Of a DNA stretch of 20,921 nt, positions 13,080 to 20,921 are shown one piece after another. Position 1 is the first letter of the stretch. The number at the start of each line of letters is the position of its first letter. The notes under the pieces were generated by a model that saw only the letters and a list, made by a program, of their open reading frames with translations, was not told the DNA's origin and did not search any database. The DNA is from a virus. The stretch spans positions 1 through 20,921 of the IMG/VR virus record IMGVR_UViG_3300022932_000121; one strand, given 5' to 3'. Both the position numbers and the translations under genes were made by a program.

Positions 13080-13751
13080 ATGAAAGATTTTTTTAAAGAA
13101 AATAAGGTAGTTTCATTGTTGATTTTTATATCAGTCTTTATTTGTTTAATTCCAATCACTTGTTATGTAATTAAATTTTCTGGACATGCTTTATCAGATG
13201 ATCCGCTAGTATGGGGAACATTTGGAGATTTTTTAGGAGGTACAATTAATACAATACTTTCTCTGAGCAGTTTGGTAATCTTGGCAATTTTAACCAGTTC
13301 AATTAATAAGCAATCAAATGCAGAGAATAAGAAAAATAGTTTTTTACTTAGAAGATTAGACAGTTTTGATCAATTGTCTTCTTATTTAGACAAAATTGGT
13401 CATATTACAATTTATGTTAGTACAGTCTTAAATGAAAATAAGGTAACTAAAAAATTGAGTGATGAACATGATGTTTCGAAGTTAAAAGAGTACAGGCATT
13501 CTCTAATAGAAATTACTGTTTATTTAGGTACTTTTCGCCAAAGGTATGGGCATTTATATGAATATGATTTTTATTCAACTGAGTATATAGATCTTCTTAC
13601 AAGTTCAGATAAATTTAAAGACCTTTTTGATACAATGATTTTAATTATTAATGGCAAGGATAACCATAAAGAAATAATAAGTGATGATTATGAAAAATTT
13701 ACTAGAAAATTTGATCAAGTCCTGAAAAATTTGTCAAAGGAATTAAAATAA
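13080..13751 (+). CDS. Two-helix membrane protein, possible abortive-infection type (223 aa)
   Basis: Two hydrophobic helices at about 11-31 and 54-74 flank the motif WGTFGDFLGG (45-54). A soluble helical C-terminal domain of about 145 residues follows. The arrangement W-G-x-F-G-x-F-x-GG between two helices is familiar from small membrane effectors, such as putative phage abortive-infection proteins (PutAbiC-like) and related retron effectors. The cytoplasmic domain is not recognised. It lies next to a Gabija system, so a defence role is plausible but not shown. Confidence 0.6.
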   Translation: MKDFFKENKVVSLLIFISVFICLIPITCYVIKFSGHALSDDPLVWGTFGDFLGGTINTILSLSSLVILAILTSSINKQSNAENKKNSFLLRRLDSFDQLSSYLDKIGHITIYVSTVLNENKVTKKLSDEHDVSKLKEYRHSLIEITVYLGTFRQRYGHLYEYDFYSTEYIDLLTSSDKFKDLFDTMILIINGKDNHKEIISDDYEKFTRKFDQVLKNLSKELK

Positions 13752-14259
13752 AATTTTAAATAAATTTTATCAGAAACCATCTTAATATTACAAGTTAATT
13801 TACAACTTTTTTAGAATGTTTATTTGTAAAGTCTTGCCAAAAGATAAGTAAAATAACAAAATGTTTCTCTCTTTTAAACAGAGGACTGAAGGTTCGAATT
13901 TTTCCAAATTAAATATAAATTGAAAAATGTACAAATTTAATAATCGTTAAACTTTTATTTCAAATGAAATTAATTTTCTTTAAATCATCTGTAAAATGGT
14001 TCGAGTCCTGTTCCCGCTACTAGAAAAAATTCAAAATCCACTTTTATAGCGTTTTTTAGTTTAAAAGAACACATTTTTAATTAAGAAGCTCAAAATTTGT
14101 ACGAAGCACTTCCTAGTAGCAGGAACAGGACTCGAACCAAAATATTTTCAAACAGCTCCTCTGTCCATCTCTCTTATAAAATTATTTAATAAAGAACCTT
14201 AAAGTAATCCGCTCATTCAAATCAACTGATCACTCCAGCCAACCTCCCCTTTACCGGCC
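13752..14259. other. Gene-free stretch with tRNA-3'-end-like inverted repeats
   Basis: No coding region is seen. The 26-base segment 13998-14023 reads GGTTCGAGTCCTGTTCCC followed by GCTACTAG, which is the T-arm and acceptor 3' strand of a tRNA (probably tRNA-Met type). Its reverse complement lies at 14113-14138 with one mismatch. The rest of the tRNA is absent in both. Such pieces are usual scars of islands that integrate into tRNA genes. Another GGTTCGAA box is at about 13891-13898. Confidence 0.65.
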
Positions 14260-14367
<108 letters not shown>

Positions 14368-14384
14368 CAAAGCAAGAATCAAGC

Positions 14385-14494
14385 GGCAGTTAAAGGATGC
14401 GGAGTGCTATAAGTCCCGAAGGGCGGACGAAAGGTAACTGGAGTCCGTTATGCGCATGCAGCAGACGGCTGGCGCTATCTTGGCTGCCCTTTTT
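14385..14494 (+). ncRNA. GC-rich structured RNA candidate with terminator-like end
   Basis: This stretch of about 110 bases is much richer in G+C than its surroundings. GGCAGTTAA (14385-14393) pairs over 9 bp, with two G-T pairs, with TTGGCTGCC (14480-14488), and a T-run follows (14490-14494). Inside, GCGGAC (14423-14428) pairs with GTCCGT (14443-14448), and CCCGAAGGG (14415-14423) can form a small hairpin. No reading frame is evident and I do not recognise a known riboswitch or ribozyme. It could be a small RNA, a leader of the Gabija operon or a recombination site. Confidence 0.45.
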
Positions 14495-14563
14495 AGTCGT
14501 TTCGAATGAAGACAGGCTTATAATAATCTTACACTAAAAGAAAAAATGCAATTTAAATTATGG

Positions 14564-14579
14564 TTACGGAAAACCGTAA
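14564..14579. promoter_or_regulatory. Inverted repeat upstream of gajA
   Basis: TTACGG-AAAA-CCGTAA is a perfect 6-bp inverted repeat ending 54 bp before the gajA ATG. It may be an operator or an mRNA hairpin in the leader. No Bacteroidetes -7 box is clear in this stretch. Confidence 0.4.
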
Positions 14580-14633
14580 TTATTTAAAAACAATAATTAA
14601 TATATTTAAAGCCTAAAAACTAACCAGCTAACC

Positions 14634-16634
14634 ATGTACATTGAAAGACTTACAATTACTAAATTCAGATCTATTGAGCATTTAGTGGTTGATTTTAATA
14701 AAGGGGTAAATATTATAATAGGGGAAAATAATGCAGGTAAAAGCACTATTATGGATGCTTTGCGCATTTGTCTTAGTTTGGGCAGACAATGGCGAGACAT
14801 TGGTATAAAAAATCCGGAAGATTTTTATATAGACAAAAGTATAATTTCCGATGTTGTGGAACCTATTGAATTCCTTATGGAATTTAAGGTAGAAGATGCT
14901 GAGGACCGGAATATCTTTCATTCACTCCTATGGCAGGATCCTAAAAAAGCTAGCAATATCAATTTAAGGCTCCATTTTCGATATGAAATTGAAAAAGATG
15001 CGGCAGGTAACGACAAATTAAAATGGAAAGCAACAGGAGGATCGAATGCTGTAGTTGAGATCTCTGAGCTACAGCAAATATATTATTCATATCTGGAACC
15101 ATTGCGAAATGCAGAACAGGAGCTTCGTCCCTATGCAGTAAACAATAAGATAACTTCCCTATTCAGAGATATGACATCTTATGAAATACCTGATCCACAT
15201 GGTGCAAAAAATATCCCTCTTACTTCTGATAAAAAAAATGAGCTTTCGCAGGCTCTTGAAGCGGTTCTTAAAAACGAGGACTGGACTGGTCTGATTAGTA
15301 CCGGACAGCAGTTCATAAACGAGCATCTGGATAAAGCTGATATTAAGAAAAAAAGCTCAAAAGTACATTTGAAGCTTTTAGAATATAAGTATGATAACAT
15401 TGTAAAAGGGTTTCTTACGCGAAAACCTGTCTATTCAGATACCGTTCTGGGAAAAGACATTCATCTTCAGAAATACTTTGATATCAGCCAGAATGGTCTG
15501 GGTGATAATAACATTATTCTATCATCAGCTGTACTAGGCGATCTTAAAAGCAGAAGAGATCAAAAAATAGAACATTATTATGCACTGCTTATAGAAGAGC
15601 CTGAAGCACACCTGCATCCTCAGAGACAAAATACTTTTTTTAATTATCTGAACACGCTTCAGGATCTTGGGGTACAGATTTTTATCACATCACATTCCCC
15701 AACTATCACAGCCAAATCTGACCTAGACAATTTATTGATACTTCAAAAAAATGAAGAAAACAATACAGCATTATTTACAACTAAAAAATCAGCTCTCTCA
15801 CCAAAAAATAAATCATATCTCAGAAAATTTTTAGATGTTACCAAATCCCAGTTATTCTTTGCCAGCGGCTGTATTCTTGTAGAAGGGATATCAGAAGCTC
15901 TTCTGCTTCCAACTTTCGCAATAATGATGGGGTCTGACTATGATCTGGATAAAAACGGAATTGAAATTGTAAATATAAACGGTGTTGCTTTTGAACCTTT
16001 CGCAAATCTTTTTAACAGTTCAGATGAAAAAAAGAGATTATCCACTTTCTGCACTATTATAACTGATGACGACAGAAGCATAATAAAGGCCGGAAATTTT
16101 ATCAGTAAAACTGAAAATATAACAAAGGCCAAGGCGACAGATATATTCAAAGAGCTGAAAAACTTAAAAGTAATAGACGAAAATAATAGGATCAAGGATT
16201 TTAATCCAGCCAGCCCAATAAAAATTGCAGGGTACGAAGATAAAGAGATTTTTATAAAAAAAATATTAGCTGCCAGATTCAACAAGTTTTCCGACCGTGC
16301 AACTAAAGCACAAAATTTAGCTTCTGAAAATCTTCACGTTGAACTGGCAGAACATACGTTTGAATACGAGCTGATAACGGCTTCTGACATAAATGCCAAT
16401 ATTATAGGATCACTTTATAATAAAATGCATTCGGCAGGTTATGTAGATCCGAAAGCAGATAAATTCTTACTTGCTGCTGATATATTAAAAAAACTGAAAT
16501 CAAATAAAGATAAATCTGAGCTAGCCGAGTTTCTCTCATACGCTTTTGACGAAATTCCCGATTTCCGAAAGAATTTTGTTATTCCAGTTTATCTTCAAAA
16601 CGCCATCAGATGGGTAATTGATAAAAAGATATAG
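14634..16634 (+). CDS. gajA: GajA-like OLD-family ATPase/TOPRIM nuclease (Gabija, 666 aa)
   Basis: This is the nuclease subunit of a Gabija anti-phage system. The ABC-type ATPase part has Walker A GENNAGKST at 30-38, a signature-like SQNGLGDN at 285-292, Walker B LLIEEPEAHLHP at 318-329 and the D-loop/H-switch region FITSHSP at 350-356. The TOPRIM nuclease domain follows, with the metal-binding Glu417 in ILVEGISEALLLP and acidic TDDDRS at 477-482. This order is that of class 2 OLD nucleases, which occur with a UvrD-like helicase. At 666 residues it is longer than the Bacillus cereus GajA (about 580). The helicase gene follows after 2 nt. GajA cleaves DNA when nucleotides are depleted during phage infection; that is family knowledge. 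Confidence 0.9.
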   Translation: MYIERLTITKFRSIEHLVVDFNKGVNIIIGENNAGKSTIMDALRICLSLGRQWRDIGIKNPEDFYIDKSIISDVVEPIEFLMEFKVEDAEDRNIFHSLLWQDPKKASNINLRLHFRYEIEKDAAGNDKLKWKATGGSNAVVEISELQQIYYSYLEPLRNAEQELRPYAVNNKITSLFRDMTSYEIPDPHGAKNIPLTSDKKNELSQALEAVLKNEDWTGLISTGQQFINEHLDKADIKKKSSKVHLKLLEYKYDNIVKGFLTRKPVYSDTVLGKDIHLQKYFDISQNGLGDNNIILSSAVLGDLKSRRDQKIEHYYALLIEEPEAHLHPQRQNTFFNYLNTLQDLGVQIFITSHSPTITAKSDLDNLLILQKNEENNTALFTTKKSALSPKNKSYLRKFLDVTKSQLFFASGCILVEGISEALLLPTFAIMMGSDYDLDKNGIEIVNINGVAFEPFANLFNSSDEKKRLSTFCTIITDDDRSIIKAGNFISKTENITKAKATDIFKELKNLKVIDENNRIKDFNPASPIKIAGYEDKEIFIKKILAARFNKFSDRATKAQNLASENLHVELAEHTFEYELITASDINANIIGSLYNKMHSAGYVDPKADKFLLAADILKKLKSNKDKSELAEFLSYAFDEIPDFRKNFVIPVYLQNAIRWVIDKKI

Positions 16635-16636
16635 TT

Positions 16637-18460
16637 ATGTACAGCACTTTATCTAAGGGACAGAAGAAGATACTGGATTACAATAAAGGAACAGTAGTTG
16701 TTAAAGCATGTCCTGGAAGCGGAAAAACTTTCTCGCTGGCAGCCAGAATATCGCGATTATTGAGAGAGCAAAGTTCAGAAAAAAAAGGTCTTTGCGTAAT
16801 CTCATTTACCAATATTGCCTGCCAGGAAGTTGAAGATAAGCTTTCCAAAGTTTTCTTCACACACGTCCCCTTAAAACATCCTCACTTTTTTGGCACCATA
16901 GACAGTTTTATAAATACTTTTATATTCCTTCCCTTCGGACACCTAATTATGGGCTGTGATTCACGACCTGAATTAGTTGGTGAGCCTCATGGTGCGTGGA
17001 GTATAAAAAGGCACGACAGAGATTATGACCAGTTTTTTGACAAGACCACTTTTGACTCTAATGATCAGCTTACTGCTATTGCGCCTTATCAGGCTTTTAA
17101 CTTTATCTGGAAGTATCATAATAATAATGGACAGGTAAATGGAAATATTCTGGCAATTATAAGATCTAAAAAAGCATTGTTTAAAAAAGGATATGCCAAT
17201 CAGTCCGACGCTAATTACATTTCTTTAAAAGTCCTTCAAAAATATCCTTTAATTGCCGAGAATCTCGCTAACAAATTTTCGCATTTTTTAATTGATGAAT
17301 GCCAGGATACCAATGACGTGCACATGCAAATAATAGATATATTAAATGAGAAAGGGGCTGATAATATTATGCTTGTCGGGGACAGAGACCAGTCAATATT
17401 TGAATGGAATGATGCACGTCCTGAATTGTTTGATATAAAATATGATTTATGGGACAAAATACTTTTGGATGAAAACCGAAGAAGTTCACAGCTTATCTGC
17501 AATTTCATTAAGAATCTGTCTTCTTTCTCAGAAATAAAGGCAGTCAACGAAAAAGTCAAAGAATCCGTTCTGGAACCTTCTATCGATAGTTACATTTTAC
17601 CTAAGAAAGCTACCTTAAAAGATACTACTATAATAACGTTGAAAGAAAGTACGGAAAGCTTCAATGAAATCTTAGAAGATTTCCTCAAAGAGTGCTCAGC
17701 AAATAATATTCCAATAGATAAGGAAAATACTGCTGTCTTATATAGAGGCACTGCCAGTTCAAAATATTTGGGCCTTAGTTCAGATATCCATGATTTTAAA
17801 ACTATACCATGGTTTGCAAACCATTATCATGTCAGAAACATTCTCAAAGGTAAACATATGTATGAGAATGGATTATTCAGCAAAGGATACAAACTGATGG
17901 AAAAGGGATATTTTGAAGCACTACAGCGTCCCTTAGAAGACCGGTTTTATTGCAGCTCACAGTTCTTAGCAGATCGGATATCTGTACATGGAATCAAAAA
18001 TCATAGAAATGAGGTTTTTAATTTCATAAACTCTCTTCCCTTAACTAAAGATAAAACTATTACTTCCTGGGTAAATGAAGCAAATGCAGGATTTAAGAAA
18101 TCTTCAATAAATCTCGAATTTCAAATTGAACTTCAGTTTGGTAATGTTTCTATCGATGATTATTTCGGGGAAGATTTAAACAGCGAGAAACTGCATCCAT
18201 TCTATTTTGGAACCGTGCACTCAGTAAAAGGAAAAACTTTTCAAGCAGTTTTATTGCTGCTTGGCAAAAGAGCCGGTAAAAATTATGATACTCTTTTGAA
18301 ATCCGATCCTACGATTTTAACCCCTAAAGATCTGGAAGAACTTCGAATAGTATATGTTGCTTTATCGCGTCCTCAAATTCTTTTAAAGATGGCTGTGCCT
18401 GCATCAGATCATAAACTATGGAACGATAAGCTCAATAAACTACCCAGAAGCAATCATTAA
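16637..18460 (+). CDS. gajB: GajB-like UvrD-family helicase (Gabija, 607 aa)
   Basis: This superfamily 1 helicase is the partner of GajA. Motifs in order: I ACPGSGKTFSLA from about 24, Ia VISFTNIACQEVEDKL at 54-69, II LIDECQDTND at 218-227, III VGDRDQSIFEW at 247-257, IV LDENRRSS at 277-284, V GTVHSVKGKTFQ at 525-536 and VI LRIVYVALSRPQ at 569-580. The set is complete, so ATPase and helicase activity are expected. It starts 2 nt after gajA, implying coupled translation. In known Gabija complexes GajB binds the GajA tetramer. Confidence 0.92.
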   Translation: MYSTLSKGQKKILDYNKGTVVVKACPGSGKTFSLAARISRLLREQSSEKKGLCVISFTNIACQEVEDKLSKVFFTHVPLKHPHFFGTIDSFINTFIFLPFGHLIMGCDSRPELVGEPHGAWSIKRHDRDYDQFFDKTTFDSNDQLTAIAPYQAFNFIWKYHNNNGQVNGNILAIIRSKKALFKKGYANQSDANYISLKVLQKYPLIAENLANKFSHFLIDECQDTNDVHMQIIDILNEKGADNIMLVGDRDQSIFEWNDARPELFDIKYDLWDKILLDENRRSSQLICNFIKNLSSFSEIKAVNEKVKESVLEPSIDSYILPKKATLKDTTIITLKESTESFNEILEDFLKECSANNIPIDKENTAVLYRGTASSKYLGLSSDIHDFKTIPWFANHYHVRNILKGKHMYENGLFSKGYKLMEKGYFEALQRPLEDRFYCSSQFLADRISVHGIKNHRNEVFNFINSLPLTKDKTITSWVNEANAGFKKSSINLEFQIELQFGNVSIDDYFGEDLNSEKLHPFYFGTVHSVKGKTFQAVLLLLGKRAGKNYDTLLKSDPTILTPKDLEELRIVYVALSRPQILLKMAVPASDHKLWNDKLNKLPRSNH

Positions 18461-18601
18461 AAAAATGTTAGCTTATTAATTTGTACATTACCAGAGAATT
18501 CAATGACATTTTTATAAAAGCTCTATTCAATCTTGATAATTACAAAACCTAACATACTCCATATTTCAATTCATTTTATATCTTTAAATACCATAAAATA
18601 A

Positions 18602-20131
18602 ATGAGCTCCTTGGACAATATTAGCGCTTCAGAAATTTTAGATTTACTTGCTGATACGAAGAAGATATCCTCGGTTTCAGCATATGGCACGAAATTGATT
18701 GCTCATAAAAATATAACTGGAATACTGGTTATCCGCAGCAGGAACATAAAGGAAACTATAACATTCCTAAACTGTACTTTTGAAGATGTCGTTATCGACA
18801 ATACCCACTGCGAAGATTCCATAGAATTTAAGCAATGCACATTCTCAAAAGATTTCAGGATCATATTCATTGAAGCAAATACTTTCAACCTGGAAAACTG
18901 CCAGTTTGAAAAGGCTTTTATAATTCAAAACTGCATTTTACAATATCTTATATTTCACAGAATTGAAGCCCGGAACGGAATAATGATCGAAGGCGGAAAA
19001 ATCTTGCTTCTGGATATAAGACCCATGGATGAAAAAACGAGTTTTTCATTTACCGGCATGTTTTTGCTTATTCATACGCTCTCTGTGATTTCGCAGTCCG
19101 GCATCACAACTTTTGCTAAAACCTGTGTCATCAACATTATCAATTTAACAGGATATTTAAACACTGCCTCCAGACTGGATTTTACCCGAATAAAAAATAA
19201 AAAGATAGCGATTTACGAATTGAACAACGGCGGTAAAATTTACTTTTCGAATATAGAGCCAGCTGGAGCTGAAGGCTTTATCGAAAAACCTCTTGCTCCC
19301 TTTATTGAAAAATATCGAAAATCTGCATTGCCGGATGTACGGGAATTCACTTTCCTTTCACAATTATCATTAAATATGGGTTCTCTTGAAATACTTACGG
19401 GCAACTACCCTCTTTTTGGATTCCGCAGATTCATGGAACAGAATCATTCCAATGAATTTCTGGCTTATTTAGAAACAATAGAGGTTCAGTTCAGCGTTCA
19501 TAATTCCTCGCCGGGAATTCTCGAACTTAAATCACTGCTGTTCGAAAGCTATAAGATAGAAATTAAAAATTCAGATCTTTCAGCGGTAAAACTGCTGCAT
19601 ACGAAAATACCGGATGTTAAATCTCTGGATGATTATTTAAACTATTATAATGTTTACAATGATTTATACACAGCGGCAGTCAGGCAGAACAATACCAAAG
19701 ATAAAGCCTTCTATTACAAAATTTCCCAAAAATATCTTTATGAATATTTAAAAAATGCCTCTAAGGCAGGCGATGGTGATTTAGGATCTAGAATAGCCAT
19801 TACAGCTTCCAGGATCTTTAGCAGCCATGGTACTGACTGGATAAGGGCATGTTTAGTTACTTTGCTTATAACCTTCCTTTTCTTTGGCTTATTTACTGAA
19901 AGCCTTAAAGAAATAAATGTTGATTTAAGCGGAAATGGCGCTGTTTATTTTTGTGAGGCAATACTGCCTTTCTTTTTCGAGTTCATTAATCCTTTACATA
20001 GGATAGATTTTATGTCCGACGTAAGTCCGCTTGGAGGATGGACAGCTTTATTTGATTTTGCATCAAGGATATTTTTAGGTATCGGGATTTTTGAAATTGT
20101 CCGATCTTTTAGAAAACACGTAAGACAATAA
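18602..20131 (+). CDS. Beta-helix protein with C-terminal membrane domain (509 aa)
   Basis: Residues 35-130 show loose repeats of about 20 residues, such as ITFLNCTFEDVVID, IEFKQCTFSKDFRI and FNLENCQFEKAFII, as in pentapeptide-like right-handed beta-helices. A helical middle (to about 400) follows with NYYNVYNDLYTAAVRQNN. The C-terminus has three hydrophobic segments, about 414-431, 447-462 and 482-500, the arrangement of a small ion-channel-like domain. Proteins of this general design occur as membrane-acting accessory or effector proteins beside defence genes. It lies 141 bp after gajB on the same strand and the gap shows no terminator, so it may be co-transcribed. The function is not known. 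Confidence 0.65.
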   Translation: MSSLDNISASEILDLLADTKKISSVSAYGTKLIAHKNITGILVIRSRNIKETITFLNCTFEDVVIDNTHCEDSIEFKQCTFSKDFRIIFIEANTFNLENCQFEKAFIIQNCILQYLIFHRIEARNGIMIEGGKILLLDIRPMDEKTSFSFTGMFLLIHTLSVISQSGITTFAKTCVINIINLTGYLNTASRLDFTRIKNKKIAIYELNNGGKIYFSNIEPAGAEGFIEKPLAPFIEKYRKSALPDVREFTFLSQLSLNMGSLEILTGNYPLFGFRRFMEQNHSNEFLAYLETIEVQFSVHNSSPGILELKSLLFESYKIEIKNSDLSAVKLLHTKIPDVKSLDDYLNYYNVYNDLYTAAVRQNNTKDKAFYYKISQKYLYEYLKNASKAGDGDLGSRIAITASRIFSSHGTDWIRACLVTLLITFLFFGLFTESLKEINVDLSGNGAVYFCEAILPFFFEFINPLHRIDFMSDVSPLGGWTALFDFASRIFLGIGIFEIVRSFRKHVRQ

Positions 20132-20150
20132 TATTAAACCAAAAATAAAA

Positions 20151-20921
20151 ATGAATTTCCAATATGAACCTTTAGGGGATGAATACAGATTCCAAGCTTT
20201 TCTCAAAGATTTGTTTAATGTTATATATGCGACTGAAACATTTGAAGAGTATGGTTCAAAAGGTAATCTACAGCATGGAATAGATATTTACAGTCCTATT
20301 TTAAGAACTGGAATACAGGCCAAAAAAAAAGATTTAAATAGAAATAAAAAATTGATACTGAAAGAACTTCTAAACGATCTATCAGAAACTTTAGAACAAG
20401 TCAAAAATTTTCCATTTCCAATCGAAAAGCTCTTTTTTGCGACAACAATAAAGAAAGACATTACGCTGCAAAAGGCTTGTTTCAATGCGAGCATCAGTCA
20501 TGGAATAAATGTAATCCTATTTTCCTGGGACGAAATACAAGAAAAACTTCCAGATTGCCATTCAGTAAGGAACAAATATTTCCCACACTTACACCAGGCA
20601 AACTTACAGGAGGCTGAAATAAGTAAAAAACTAAAAAAAATCAAGAAATTGCTTTCGATGCTGGAAGTTAAAAAATCCACTGAAAAGAAACAATACCGAG
20701 ACATACCCCAATGTGAAATTTTGCTCCCTGAAGCTCCTGAAAATATCCAAAAGATGCTGATAGCTTCCATAATAAAAGTTTCTCTGTATGAAACATTTTC
20801 AAAAACCAGCTATAAGAAATTTGGCTGTCTGATTAATTTCTCAGCGACCTATACACAATTTTCCGACGGATCCTCAGGACCAGGCCTGCAACTAATATCA
20901 GGTGAAGTAATTTTTCTTGGA
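20151..20921 (+). CDS. PD-(D/E)XK nuclease-like protein, partial (at least 257 aa)
   Basis: The frame opens with ATG at 20151, 19 nt after the preceding gene, and is still open at the right edge. Residues 33-58 read EYGSKGNLQHGIDIYSPILR then TGIQAK. The pattern E...G...Q-x-GIDI...Q-x-K is that of Mrr-like restriction-endonuclease folds, with Glu33, Asp45, Gln56 and Lys58 as the likely active-site residues. The next 100 residues include a FFATTIKKDITLQKAC strand region as in related DUF-type nuclease heads of multidomain defence proteins. A later domain is probably outside the window. It could be the sensor/effector of a further defence system or a Gabija accessory. Confidence 0.7.
   Translation, partial: MNFQYEPLGDEYRFQAFLKDLFNVIYATETFEEYGSKGNLQHGIDIYSPILRTGIQAKKKDLNRNKKLILKELLNDLSETLEQVKNFPFPIEKLFFATTIKKDITLQKACFNASISHGINVILFSWDEIQEKLPDCHSVRNKYFPHLHQANLQEAEISKKLKKIKKLLSMLEVKKSTEKKQYRDIPQCEILLPEAPENIQKMLIASIIKVSLYETFSKTSYKKFGCLINFSATYTQFSDGSSGPGLQLISGEVIFLG

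Noticed and set aside
14385-14494. Integron attC site or retron msr-msd
   Set aside because: There is no GTTRRRY core pair or integrase, and no reverse transcriptase next to it; the only RT in the window is the DGR one about 13 kb away.
14606-20770. Minus-strand frames over the Gabija region
   Set aside because: They are shadows of gajA, gajB and the following genes, which carry complete motif sets on the plus strand.

Overview
The window comes from a Bacteroidetes bacterium, most likely Flavobacterium or a close relative. It is strongly AT-rich, genes are packed end to start, a Bacteroidetes-type -7 box (TAnnTTTG) sits before the early phage genes, and the recognisable families are Bacteroidetes versions. 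It joins two accessory regions.

Positions 1 to about 11380 are one end of a Mu-like transposable prophage that runs off the left edge. From its outer end inward it holds: an array of end-type repeats (about 11226-11380), a LexA/C1-like repressor on the + strand (10163-10882), a control region with palindromic operators, and a leftward early operon. The operon starts with a 57-residue helix-turn-helix protein (9847-10020), the DDE transposase (7774-9759), a MuB-like ATPase (6910-7755) and a second P-loop ATPase (6264-6908). About thirteen small early genes follow, including a DUF3164-like protein, three Cys-rich zinc-ribbon-like proteins and a replication-protein-like one. The 47-residue gene at 3595-3738 and the helix-turn-helix gene were read by hand from the sequence.

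The operon then enters a complete diversity-generating retroelement (DGR). It has two target genes with variable repeats (VR2 at 2070-2150, VR1 at 1687-1767), one template repeat (TR, 1502-1582), a DGR reverse transcriptase (288-1430) and a 98-residue partner gene (155-451). In the 72-bp core, VR1 differs from TR at 12 positions and VR2 at 11. Every difference falls on an adenine of the template strand, which is the DGR mutagenesis signature.

Outside the phage end lies a defence-type island. It holds a possibly truncated DUF7380/DUF4209-like gene, a two-helix membrane protein, a gene-free stretch of about 880 bp (13752-14633), a two-gene Gabija system (gajA 14634-16634, gajB 16637-18460), a beta-helix/membrane protein (18602-20131) and the start of a PD-(D/E)XK nuclease-like gene cut by the right edge. 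The gene-free stretch carries tRNA-3'-end-like inverted repeats, a 20-copy CTAA microsatellite and a GC-rich, probably structured RNA element.

The two regions are a phage that diversifies two small lectin-like proteins and a host island of anti-phage genes beside which it inserted. The most unusual items are the two-target DGR in the early operon of a transposable phage, the RT reading frame that overruns into its partner gene at a slippery A-run, and the repeat/RNA block before Gabija.
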